Shown: in pieces, positions 15,301-22,021 of the stretch | How the letters are laid out: each line of letters starts with the position of its first letter | Numbering within the stretch: position 1 is the first letter of the stretch | Source: Raoultibacter phocaeensis | GTDB lineage: Bacteria > Actinomycetota > Coriobacteriia > Coriobacteriales > Eggerthellaceae | Length of the DNA: 64,000 bases | Assembly (NCBI RefSeq): GCF_901411515.1 | Contig: NZ_CABDUX010000002.1 | Location: 558,001 to 622,000, forward strand | Direction: 5' to 3' | Notes under the pieces: model-generated | The model's input: only the letters and a program-made list of their open reading frames with translations | Database searches by the model: none | What the model was told of the DNA's origin: nothing | Program-made: the position numbers and the translations under genes

Positions 15301-16697
15301 AGGGGGCCGACGGGTTCTCGGGCGGCTGCTCGTGGGCCATCGACGACGCGGGCGCCCTGCGCGTCTGGCCGACCGACGGCGTGTCGGGCGAGCTCGCGTC
15401 GTTCGCCTCCGTGACGTCCGTGCCCTGGCACCTCCGCAGGGCCGAGGTGACCTCCGCCTCGGTCCTTCCCGGCGTGCGCGCGGGTGCTGGCCTGGTCGGC
15501 ATGTTCCTTAACTGCTCAGAACTGGCCTACCTCGACCTCTCGGGCCTCGACGCCTCGCAGGCTACGGACCTGTCTACCATGTTCCGCAACTGCAGATCCC
15601 TTACCTCCCTCGACCTGACGCCCCTCGCCGCCTCTCGGGCTGGGAACTTGTCCAACATGTTCAACGGCTGCTCCGAGCTGGCCTCCCTCGACCTGACGCC
15701 CCTTGGCAACTCTCAGGCGACGAACCTGGCCAGCATGTTCCAGGGCTGCTCCAAGCTGGCCTCACTCGACCTGACGCCCCTCGACGCCTCGCAGGCGTTG
15801 TACCTGACCGAGATGTTCCTACGCTGCTCCAAACTGACCTCCCTGAAGCTCCCCGACGGCTTCGCCTCGGCCGCCACGTCCGTGAACGCCATGTTCTCAG
15901 GCTGCAACTCCCTCAAAACCATCCCCCCGAACCTCTCGTTCGAGAACCTCGCCTCGATCCCGCAGGGCTGCTTCTCCTACGCGGGCTCAACCCCGCCGCT
16001 TTCGACGCGCTACGAGGGCGACGACCCCAAGCTCAAATCCTACAACTGGGCGGCGGACAAACGCACGCTCGACGTCGAGCACGTCGTGTCCTTCGATGCG
16101 GGCGGGGGATCGCCCGAGCCCGCCGGCCAGTCCGTCTGGACGGGCGATCTCGCGACCGAGCCCGAGGCTCCGAAGAGGGCGGGCTACACGTTCGCGGGCT
16201 GGTGTTCGGACGCGGCGCTTGCCTCGCCCTACGACTTCTCGTCTCCGGTAACGTCCGATCTCACCCTCTACGCCAAGTGGACGCTCGTGATATCGGGCAC
16301 GGTGCCGCTCAACGCGACCTTCTCGGTGGAATCGTCTGGTTCCGTTGCCGAGGTTCCCTGCGAGATTACCTCGACGTCGGCGGGCCCGCTCAAAGTGGTG
16401 TCGGTGGTGTGCGCCGAGGAGGCGGGGGCGGCGGAGGTGTTCCCCGATGCGGCCGAGCGCGCGCAGATCGCCGTAACGCTCAAACCCGGGGCGGCGAGCG
16501 CGGTGCAGCTTGCGCTTGGCGGCACCTTGCAGGAAGGCGGGCTTTCCGGATTCGCCATCGAAGCGAACGGGAAGCTGCCGCTTGCGCTGGGACTCTCCCT
16601 TCCGAAGGGCATCCGCATCGAGCCCACCGGCACCGACGCCGATCCCGATGCGACGAAGGCCTTCGCGAAGCTCGTCTACACCGTCGCACCTGCCTAA
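12324..16697 (+). CDS. Main part of the BspA/DUF285 leucine-rich-repeat surface protein (out of frame with its start)
   Basis: Reading resumes after the poly-G tract; the first usable start codon of its own would be a poor TTG at 12417, so it is best seen as the downstream part of the gene beginning at 11770. Order of parts: LRR_5 repeats (LPIASVIIPSSVSTIESGAF and similar), a bacterial Ig-like segment, three blocks of DUF285/BspA repeats (units like LSSMFQGCSKLASLDLTPLA), each introduced by a C-(T/S)-W-(V/A)-I-D-(S/D)-A-G module, an InlB/Flg_new repeat (RAGYTFAGWCSD...LTLYAKW), and a C-terminal beta domain ending KLVYTVAPA. No sortase motif is seen at the end. Likely a cell-surface or matrix adhesin. 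Confidence 0.82.
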   Translation, partial: GVYFPAPEVTSVSIPATVCEIDTESLSALDGLQSVHVDSKSEGYASYDGMIFGKDLSELLFVPAGKAGTANLPNEAAAVSAAVFSRAGALSAIAVGEGNAAFSSVDGVLYTKDKRLLVCGPAAGGDAVALPVETREIGESAFAQADPASIVAPGFVETIDSSAFSDKTKANACVALAAGDSYDERKAVWEAAGFSRFAEPARPGETVTPDGEEEPAASGFAFTLLDDYTLAVSWQGSEAPDADIEIPSSARVGGVSYRVTAVAPDGFAGLPIASVIIPSSVSTIESGAFSACGSLASVTLPEGLAKIGERAFEGTAVTNLVLPTSLVSVGERAFADCASLARVVALSAVLSVAASALAGCSGVSVYCPYEESGAYPWNPGIVAGGNHVMPYGLSLAGEPLVVETDEAADLFEGGMCEAPEGAELAYAYAASFMSVEGGTVTGKRAGAADVTAVLTLDGIELARASRTVEVTGAPAREDAPEVSVPHLSLDVALAPASADEPAPAAADIASGEWGRCTWVIDSAGKLTISPTPGQSGELASFAFNGSAPWFPHVTEVTSVSIIPGVRAGSSLKGAFVNCASLTSVDLSGLDASRATDLSSMFQGCSKLASLDLTPLAASRAENLSGMFSGCLSLTTLDLTPFAASRPTNLSCMFQSCSKLASFELPDGFASAATYVDNMFYGCNSLSDIPSNLSFGSAASIPANCFKVTSGAPLRTVYKGSDAKIHAYDWAAAGRAFEGADGFSGGCSWAIDDAGVLRIWPTDGASGELTSFADYNVVPWYSRKAEVTSASVAPGVRAGSSLKGMFYQCSSLTSIDLSGLDTSQATNLSQMFYQCSSLASLDLTPLAASRATNLSGMFRDCYSLASLDLTPLSASRATNLSQMFQSCYSLASLDLTPLSASRATNLSQVFYQCSSLVSLDLPDGFASAATNLLYAFSDCNSLSVIPSNLSFGSAASIPVGCFRVTAGEPLRTVYKGSDAKIHAYDWAAAGRTFEGADGFSGGCSWAIDDAGALRVWPTDGVSGELASFASVTSVPWHLRRAEVTSASVLPGVRAGAGLVGMFLNCSELAYLDLSGLDASQATDLSTMFRNCRSLTSLDLTPLAASRAGNLSNMFNGCSELASLDLTPLGNSQATNLASMFQGCSKLASLDLTPLDASQALYLTEMFLRCSKLTSLKLPDGFASAATSVNAMFSGCNSLKTIPPNLSFENLASIPQGCFSYAGSTPPLSTRYEGDDPKLKSYNWAADKRTLDVEHVVSFDAGGGSPEPAGQSVWTGDLATEPEAPKRAGYTFAGWCSDAALASPYDFSSPVTSDLTLYAKWTLVISGTVPLNATFSVESSGSVAEVPCEITSTSAGPLKVVSVVCAEEAGAAEVFPDAAERAQIAVTLKPGAASAVQLALGGTLQEGGLSGFAIEANGKLPLALGLSLPKGIRIEPTGTDADPDATKAFAKLVYTVAPA
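13854..16080 (+). repeat. Three DUF285 repeat blocks with near-identical DNA
   Basis: Blocks begin near 13854, 14545 and 15319. Blocks 2 and 3 are preceded by nearly identical DNA: the stretch from 14463 to about 14583 recurs from 15231 with only a few mismatches, including exact runs of about 42 and 58 bp. The offset is 768 bp, i.e. 256 codons, so recombination between the copies would add or remove a whole block in frame. Inside each block LRR units recur every 23 to 24 codons. Confidence 0.8.
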
Positions 16698-16752
16698 ACG
16701 CAGTGCGACGCACATGCCCGACCGAACCGTACGAACCTAAGGAACAGCAACC

Positions 16753-17361
16753 ATGAAACTTGAGGAACTGCCGACCATCGACAACGCAGACCCGGTAAAC
16801 GGCCGGGCGAAACCAGACCCCCGGGAGCGGGGAGGGGTTGCACCGGGAACAGGAAGCCCGGCCCCGAAAAAGCGGCGTGTGCTCGTAGCCATTGCAGCAG
16901 TGCTGGTGCTGCTCGCGGCCGCCGGCGCAATCTGGCTTCTCGCAGGCGGCGCGCCCGACGATTTCTTCGACGCCGACGCCCAGTCGGGGCAGGCTCCCTA
17001 CAAGACGCAGGAGGAGATCCAGGCCGAGCTCGACCGCGTGGTGGAGGAGGGCATGTTCAACATCTCCATCGCGAGCCTGATCGAGTTCGCCGACGGGACG
17101 TCCCCCGGCACCGCCTACATCGAGAACGTGCCGGGCAACCGCTACCTCATGCAGGTGACGATCTCGCTCGATGACACGGGCGAGGCGGTGTACGAATCGA
17201 AGGCCATCAAACCCGGCAGCTACATCGAGAACGTCGCCCTCGCAACCGACCTCGAACCCAGCGACTACCCGGCCACGGCCACCTTCGCCGCGCTCGACCC
17301 CGACTCCCGCGAGGAGATCGGCCGCGCTGCGGCGAAGGTGACCCTGAGCGTGAGGGGGTGA
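16753..17361 (+). CDS. Membrane-anchored extracellular protein, paralogue A
   Basis: A 202-residue protein: about 40 polar proline-rich residues, one transmembrane helix (RVLVAIAAVLVLLAAAGAIWLLAGG), then an outside domain beginning KTQEEIQAELDRVVEEGMFNIS and continuing IENVPGNRYLMQVTISLDDTG, YES..IKPGSYIENVAL and a final beta strand AAKVTLSVRG. The same domain occurs in the second membrane protein of this operon (18252-18839). I recognise it only as an unnamed family found beside surface proteins of Gram-positive bacteria. AAGGAAC precedes the ATG. Cytoplasmic N-terminus and outside C-terminus are inferred. It may help assemble or anchor the neighbouring secreted proteins. Confidence 0.7.
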   Translation: MKLEELPTIDNADPVNGRAKPDPRERGGVAPGTGSPAPKKRRVLVAIAAVLVLLAAAGAIWLLAGGAPDDFFDADAQSGQAPYKTQEEIQAELDRVVEEGMFNISIASLIEFADGTSPGTAYIENVPGNRYLMQVTISLDDTGEAVYESKAIKPGSYIENVALATDLEPSDYPATATFAALDPDSREEIGRAAAKVTLSVRG

Positions 17362-17464
17362 TCCGCACGGCATCCATAGGTGATCGGGGCGGTTGACCGC
17401 GCGGCGCGGCATTCCGCATATCGATAGCACGGACAGAGAACGCAACGACTAAGGAGGAACCGAC

Positions 17465-18064
17465 ATGAAGAAGACCAAGACAACCCTGACGGCGCTCGCG
17501 CTTACTGCGGCGCTTGCGATGGCGGCGGCACCGGCCGCGCTCGCAGCCGACGCATCCGTAAACGAAACGGGCTCCATCGCATCGGACGGCACCGCATCCA
17601 CCACGCTCAACGTGTACGCGACCGCATCGCAGATCCAGGCGACCATCCCAATCGACATCACCATCGTCACCCCTGCTGCGGGCGGAACCATCACCGCGCC
17701 CTCGGCCAACGCCTACAAGATCGTCAACAACAACACGACGACCGACCTGTACGTGAAGTCGGTCCAGGGCGTGAACGCCAACGGCTGGAATGCCGTTGAC
17801 ACCCTCACGTCGCCTGCCTCCGGCATGGCCGCCACTACCGGCGAGCTCAAGATGACGGTCAAGGCGGGCGCTTCGAACCCCCTTGCCATCGCCGCGGCGG
17901 CAACCGCAGTGCCCGAGCAGGCCAAAGAGTACTTCAAGGTTCCGGCGAAGGGCGAACTCGGCCTGACGCTTGCGGGCGAGAGCTCGGTTAAGACGGAGCT
18001 GACGGCCGACAGCACCTATCCCGCCGTCAAGATCGCCTACACCGTGGCCGTACCCACCGCGTAA
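17465..18064 (+). CDS. Small secreted beta-rich surface protein
   Basis: A 199-residue protein with a clear Sec signal (MKKTKTTLTALALTAALAMA...ALAADA). The mature part is alanine/threonine-rich and predicted beta: TASTTLNVYATASQIQATIP, IDITIVTPAAGG, YKIVNNNTTTDLYVKSVQG, and ends KIAYTVAVPTA. The ending and the pattern of N-x-(T/S) followed by hydrophobic K-S-V-(Q/V) resemble the C-terminal domain of the large LRR protein upstream (ending KLVYTVAPA). It has an excellent Shine-Dalgarno (AAGGAGGA). It is flanked by the two paralogous membrane proteins. No enzyme motif, LPXTG or cysteine is present, so a structural surface role is most likely. Confidence 0.7.
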   Translation: MKKTKTTLTALALTAALAMAAAPAALAADASVNETGSIASDGTASTTLNVYATASQIQATIPIDITIVTPAAGGTITAPSANAYKIVNNNTTTDLYVKSVQGVNANGWNAVDTLTSPASGMAATTGELKMTVKAGASNPLAIAAAATAVPEQAKEYFKVPAKGELGLTLAGESSVKTELTADSTYPAVKIAYTVAVPTA

Positions 18065-18251
18065 ACGCGGCAACCGAAAGCGGCAGCGTGCAATCAGCCG
18101 AACCCGGGCAGCCTCCTGCGCGAGGCTGCCCGCCCTGCGTGCCCTTCGCCATCCCGCGCACGGCACGCACCGAGCGCCCTGCGCGCGACGCCCAGCAACC
18201 GCCCGCGCGCCCGACCCGCGCATGCGGCAAGCCCATCCGAGAAAGAAGACC

Positions 18252-18839
18252 ATGCAAGCACCCGAAGAACGCCACGCAGAAGAAAGCCTTCCGACGCCGA
18301 TGCCTGATCCCGGGGCAGCGTCGCATGCCCGCGCGAGCGCCAAAAAGCCCGCGAGCTTCTACCTTGCCATCGCGCTTTCCGCACTCGTCTCGATCGCCCT
18401 TCTCGGCTTTCTGTGGTTTTCCACCCGCGACGAGGGCCCCGCGCGCGATCCCAACGCGGCGCTCGGGCAGCTCGAGGGGAAGACCCAGGAAGAGATCCAG
18501 GCCGAGCTCGACCGCACGGTGGCCGAGGGCATGCTCTCCATCTCCATCGCCTCGTTCGTGGAGTTTTCCGACGGCTCATCGGAAGGCGAGGTCAAAATCG
18601 AGAACGCTCCGTCGAACCACTACCTGATGAAGGTTCGCATAACGCGCGACGACACGGGCGAGACCGTCTACGAATCGGGGATCATCGAACCCAACCGCCA
18701 CATACAGAAGGCGAAGCTCGCCGTCGACCTCGATGCGGGCGAGTATCCGTGCACGGCCGTGTTCGACGCGTACGACAGCGAGACGGAGGAGCCCGTGGGC
18801 CAGGCGGCCGCGAAGCTCACGATAGCGGTGAAGGCGTAA
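18252..18839 (+). CDS. Membrane-anchored extracellular protein, paralogue B
   Basis: A 195-residue paralogue of the protein encoded at 16753-17361. It has a polar N-terminus, one transmembrane helix (FYLAIALSALVSIALLGFLWF) and the same outside domain: KTQEEIQAELDRTVAEGMLSIS, IENAPSNHYLMKVRITRDDTGE, YESGIIEPN, GQAAAKLTIAVKA. The start ATG at 18252 follows AGAAAGAAG; an in-frame ATG at 18222 would add ten residues. The pair sits on both sides of the small secreted protein, which suggests that each serves a different partner (secreted protein or the downstream adhesin). Function unknown. Confidence 0.7.
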   Translation: MQAPEERHAEESLPTPMPDPGAASHARASAKKPASFYLAIALSALVSIALLGFLWFSTRDEGPARDPNAALGQLEGKTQEEIQAELDRTVAEGMLSISIASFVEFSDGSSEGEVKIENAPSNHYLMKVRITRDDTGETVYESGIIEPNRHIQKAKLAVDLDAGEYPCTAVFDAYDSETEEPVGQAAAKLTIAVKA

Positions 18840-18869
18840 ACCATGGGCACGAGAGAGGTAATCGCAGCT

Positions 18870-21635
18870 ATGAGAAGGCATACGAACACATGGTTGGCGG
18901 CGCTTCTGTGCGCATGCCTGCTCATATCCTCGGTTCCCGCAACCGCGCTGGGTGCGGCGCGGCCCTCGGTGGGGCCGCACGGGCGCGTAGGCGAAAACGG
19001 CGTGGCCTACACGAGCGTCAACGTGCTTGCCGTCAAAGAGCTCTCGGTCCGGGCGAGCGAGAGCTTCGCGGCCACGGTAACCCAGATCCAGCAAGCACCC
19101 GACTTGTATATGCTCAAAGCGGCCGTGTCGGGCCACTCGGGCGAGCTTTCCTATGCGTGGACCCGCACGGTGGACGGCGAACCCGACGACGCGTTTTCCT
19201 GGGACGGCGCCGAAGTGCGGCTCGCCGATTGGATCGGCGATGGAGCGGGGGGCATCGAGGACGGACGCGAGTACGTCTACACGGTCACGGCGACCGATTC
19301 GTCGGGGGCGAGCGCGAGCGCGGCGGTCAGCGTGGCGACCCTCGACGGCTACGGGCGGGCGACCCGCACCGAGAACGGCGTCACCGTCGAGGGCGTGCTT
19401 GCCGACGAGGCGGTGTTCGCCGCAGGCGAGCTGGACGGCTCGGCGCCCGCCTACGACCACCTGCTCGCCTCGGCCGAGGGCAAACCGGTCGCAGGCGTTT
19501 GGTGCACGGAGCTCTCGGGCACGCGCGGCAGCCGGCCCGCCCATGTGGGCCCCTTGGACGTCACGCTGCCTGCAGCCGGGCTCGGCGAAGGCTCCGAGGT
19601 CGTCGTCATCGGGCTGGATGCCCGGGGTGCCGTCGCTAAGTATCCGGGCACGGTGGAAGGCGGCTGCGTGACCGTATCGGTTCCCGCGCTCGGCGCGTTC
19701 GCCGTCGCCGCCTGCGGTTCGGGCGGTTCGAGCTACACGATCGAGGCGAGCGCGGGCGAGGGCGGCCAGATCACCCCGTGTGAGACGGCATCGTACGCCG
19801 AAGGCGCGGCTCCCCGCTACGTCGTCCTGCCCGATTCGGGGTACGTGGTCGATCAGGTGCTCGTAGACGGTGCGCCCGCTGCGCTTTCCGGAAACGCGTA
19901 CGTATTCGCACCGCTCGATGCAAACCATGCCATCCGCGCGACCTTCGCAGCCGTCGAACCCGATGCATCGACCGGGCACCGCCTTTCCGCATCCGTGAGC
20001 GGCGGGCACGGACGCGTATCCGTGGCGGGCGGCGAGGCGGCTGCCACAGTAGAGGCCGAGCTTTCGCACGGCGCGTCCGCGCTGGTCGAGTTTCTGCCCG
20101 ACGACGGCTACGCGGTGGACGCCCTCACCGTGAACGGGGTGCCCCATGCGGTCATCGGCGATTCGTTCCTCGTCTCGTGCGCGACCGAAGACGTCGCGGT
20201 GCAGGTGACGTTCAAGCCGGGTATCGCGCCGCCGCTACCCGTGCACGCCGTCGAGGCGTCGGTCACAGGCGCAGGCGGAAGCGTCTCGCCCGAGCGCGCC
20301 CTGGTTCCCCACGGTCGGTCGGAATCCTTCACCTTCGTGCCCGACGAGGGCTACGAGCTCGAGGCGGTCGCCCTCAACGGCGACGACGTGACGCATCGGG
20401 TGCAGCAGGCCGACGGGGCAACGCTCTTGATCGAGAACGTCGTGAAAAGCCACGCGATCGAAGCTTCGTTCAAGGAGAAGGACGATCCCGGCCCCGCTCC
20501 CGACGAGCCGTTCGTCAACGTAGACGTGAAGGTGGAGGTGAGCTCGGAAGGCGGCGAGGGCGGAAGCGTGTCGCCGTCGGGCGCCCTGGTGATGGCGCAC
20601 GGATCGTCCCAGACCTTCTATATCTACCCCGAGGAGGGCTATGACCTCGACCGGGTGACCGTGAACGGCGAGCTTGTCGAAGCCCGACCCCTCGCGCGGG
20701 CGACGCTGTTTTCGGCGCGCAGCACGGCGGGCGCGTACGGCGGATACGTGGTGTCGGTCGAATCCGTGACGACGGATACGGTCATCGAGGTTTCCTTCAG
20801 GAAGCTCGGCGAGGGCGAACCTCAGCCTCCTGCCGTCGCGGTCTGGGAGGTGGCTTCGTCGGCTTCGGGGGGAGGCACCGTCTCTCCTGCGGGGGTTTCG
20901 CGCGTGCCCCAGGGCGAATCGCTTTTCTTGACGCTCAAACCCGACGAGGGGCACCGCTTGGCATCCCTTATCGTGAACGGAACGGATGCAACCGCCGAGG
21001 TGTCCGGAAACGTATTCGCCCTTGCCGATGTGCGGGCCGATACGGCCGTGCACGCGGTGTTCGAGCCCGAGGGCGGTGATCCTGGACCCGGCCCAGGGCC
21101 TGGCCCCGACCCCGGTCCAGGGCCCGATCCAGGGCCTGATCCAGGGCCTGACCCCGACCCCGAAGGCGAGTTCTTCGCCATCGAGGTGGCGGCGGGCCCG
21201 CACGGCACCGTGTCCGACCTTGGCGGCGCCCCGTCGGCAACCATGCAGGTGTCAAAGGGTGCGGACAAGGCGTTCTTCTTCCTGCCCGAGGCGGGCTATG
21301 CGGTCGGCGAGGTGAAGGTGGACGGGCAGCCGGTGGTCGCCGCGCGCAGCTACACGTTCTTGAACGTGCAGGCCGACCATACGCTCGAAGTCACGTTTAA
21401 GGCTCAGGCTGCGCCGGTTCCCGTACATCCCGGCCAGGCTTTCGGGCGGTTCGCCCAGACGGGCGATGCGCCGTTCGCCTTCGCTGCGGCGGGCCTTGCG
21501 GCCCTTGCGGGCGTGGTTGCGCTTATCGGATGGCTCCGTTCGGCTCCGCTTCGTAGGCGTTTTAGCATGAGCCCGGTCTGTGGGGGCAGCAGAGCCGAGA
21601 GGACGGATAAAATCGACGGAAGGGGTAGCCGATGA
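18870..21635 (+). CDS. Large cell-wall adhesin with InlB-like repeats and degenerate sortase signal
   Basis: About 921 residues. N-terminal signal peptide (NTWLAALLCACLLISSVPATALGAA), a PKD/Ig-like part (LSYAWTRTVDGEPDD...YVYTVTATDSSG), then at least five copies of a roughly 75-residue beta repeat with the pattern G-G-x-V/I-x-P ... P-D-x-G-Y-x-V/L-x-x-V-x-V-(D/N)-G ... I-x-A-(T/S)-F, like bacterial InlB B-type repeats, and a (DPGPGP)n linker. The C-terminus has FAQTGD, a hydrophobic helix and RRR, resembling an LPXTG-type anchor with a weak consensus. ATG 18870 follows GAGAGGT; ATG 18843 is an alternative. It overlaps the next gene by four bases. Confidence 0.78.
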   Translation: MRRHTNTWLAALLCACLLISSVPATALGAARPSVGPHGRVGENGVAYTSVNVLAVKELSVRASESFAATVTQIQQAPDLYMLKAAVSGHSGELSYAWTRTVDGEPDDAFSWDGAEVRLADWIGDGAGGIEDGREYVYTVTATDSSGASASAAVSVATLDGYGRATRTENGVTVEGVLADEAVFAAGELDGSAPAYDHLLASAEGKPVAGVWCTELSGTRGSRPAHVGPLDVTLPAAGLGEGSEVVVIGLDARGAVAKYPGTVEGGCVTVSVPALGAFAVAACGSGGSSYTIEASAGEGGQITPCETASYAEGAAPRYVVLPDSGYVVDQVLVDGAPAALSGNAYVFAPLDANHAIRATFAAVEPDASTGHRLSASVSGGHGRVSVAGGEAAATVEAELSHGASALVEFLPDDGYAVDALTVNGVPHAVIGDSFLVSCATEDVAVQVTFKPGIAPPLPVHAVEASVTGAGGSVSPERALVPHGRSESFTFVPDEGYELEAVALNGDDVTHRVQQADGATLLIENVVKSHAIEASFKEKDDPGPAPDEPFVNVDVKVEVSSEGGEGGSVSPSGALVMAHGSSQTFYIYPEEGYDLDRVTVNGELVEARPLARATLFSARSTAGAYGGYVVSVESVTTDTVIEVSFRKLGEGEPQPPAVAVWEVASSASGGGTVSPAGVSRVPQGESLFLTLKPDEGHRLASLIVNGTDATAEVSGNVFALADVRADTAVHAVFEPEGGDPGPGPGPGPDPGPGPDPGPDPGPDPDPEGEFFAIEVAAGPHGTVSDLGGAPSATMQVSKGADKAFFFLPEAGYAVGEVKVDGQPVVAARSYTFLNVQADHTLEVTFKAQAAPVPVHPGQAFGRFAQTGDAPFAFAAAGLAALAGVVALIGWLRSAPLRRRFSMSPVCGGSRAERTDKIDGRGSR

Positions 21636-22021
21636 GCGCGCGGGCGAACAGACGGCGCGCTTCGGCGCTGCGCAGGTCGCCGTCCGGCCGTCGCGTGCCG
21701 CGGCCGACCATGGCCGATGCCTGCGCCCGCTTCGGCAGGGAATCGCTGCGCGTCAGGCAGATCGAGCACTTCGTCGCCGCGGTGGAACTCGGGAGCCTCT
21801 CGGCCGCAGCCGAGGCGGCGGGCATCTCGGTGCAGGGGATGTCCCAGTCGATCGCGGGGCTCGAGGAGGAGGTGGGTGCGCGGCTGCTCGAGCGGGGCCG
21901 CCTCGGGACGTCGCCGACGGCGTTCGGCTGGGAGTGCTACGACCGCGCGAAGGACCTCCTTGCGGAGTTTGACGGTTTCGACGCGTTCGTGCGGAGCCGA
22001 AGCGGCCCGGACGATGCCTGA
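21632..22021 (+). CDS. Stand-alone LysR-type HTH domain protein
   Basis: A 129-residue protein. After a basic 38-residue N-terminus comes a LysR winged-helix domain: LRVRQIEHFVAAVELGSLSAAAEAAGISVQGMSQSIAGLEEEVGARLLERG. The usual substrate-binding domain of about 200 residues is absent; the protein ends soon after the linker helix. ATG 21632 overlaps the adhesin stop (ATGA) and the 3' end overlaps the EAL gene by eight bases, so all three genes are coupled. It may act as a ligand-independent DNA-binding regulator of the surface operon. A shorter start at 21710 is possible. Confidence 0.7.
   Translation: MSARANRRRASALRRSPSGRRVPRPTMADACARFGRESLRVRQIEHFVAAVELGSLSAAAEAAGISVQGMSQSIAGLEEEVGARLLERGRLGTSPTAFGWECYDRAKDLLAEFDGFDAFVRSRSGPDDA

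Noticed and set aside
14000-16000. Regular short repeats that might look like a CRISPR array
   Set aside because: They are coding LRR units with a period of 23-24 codons, degenerate and in frame, without constant spacers and without cas genes.
18576-20147. 523-codon minus-strand frame opposite the adhesin gene
   Set aside because: Antisense to two supported surface genes, no ribosome site or domain.
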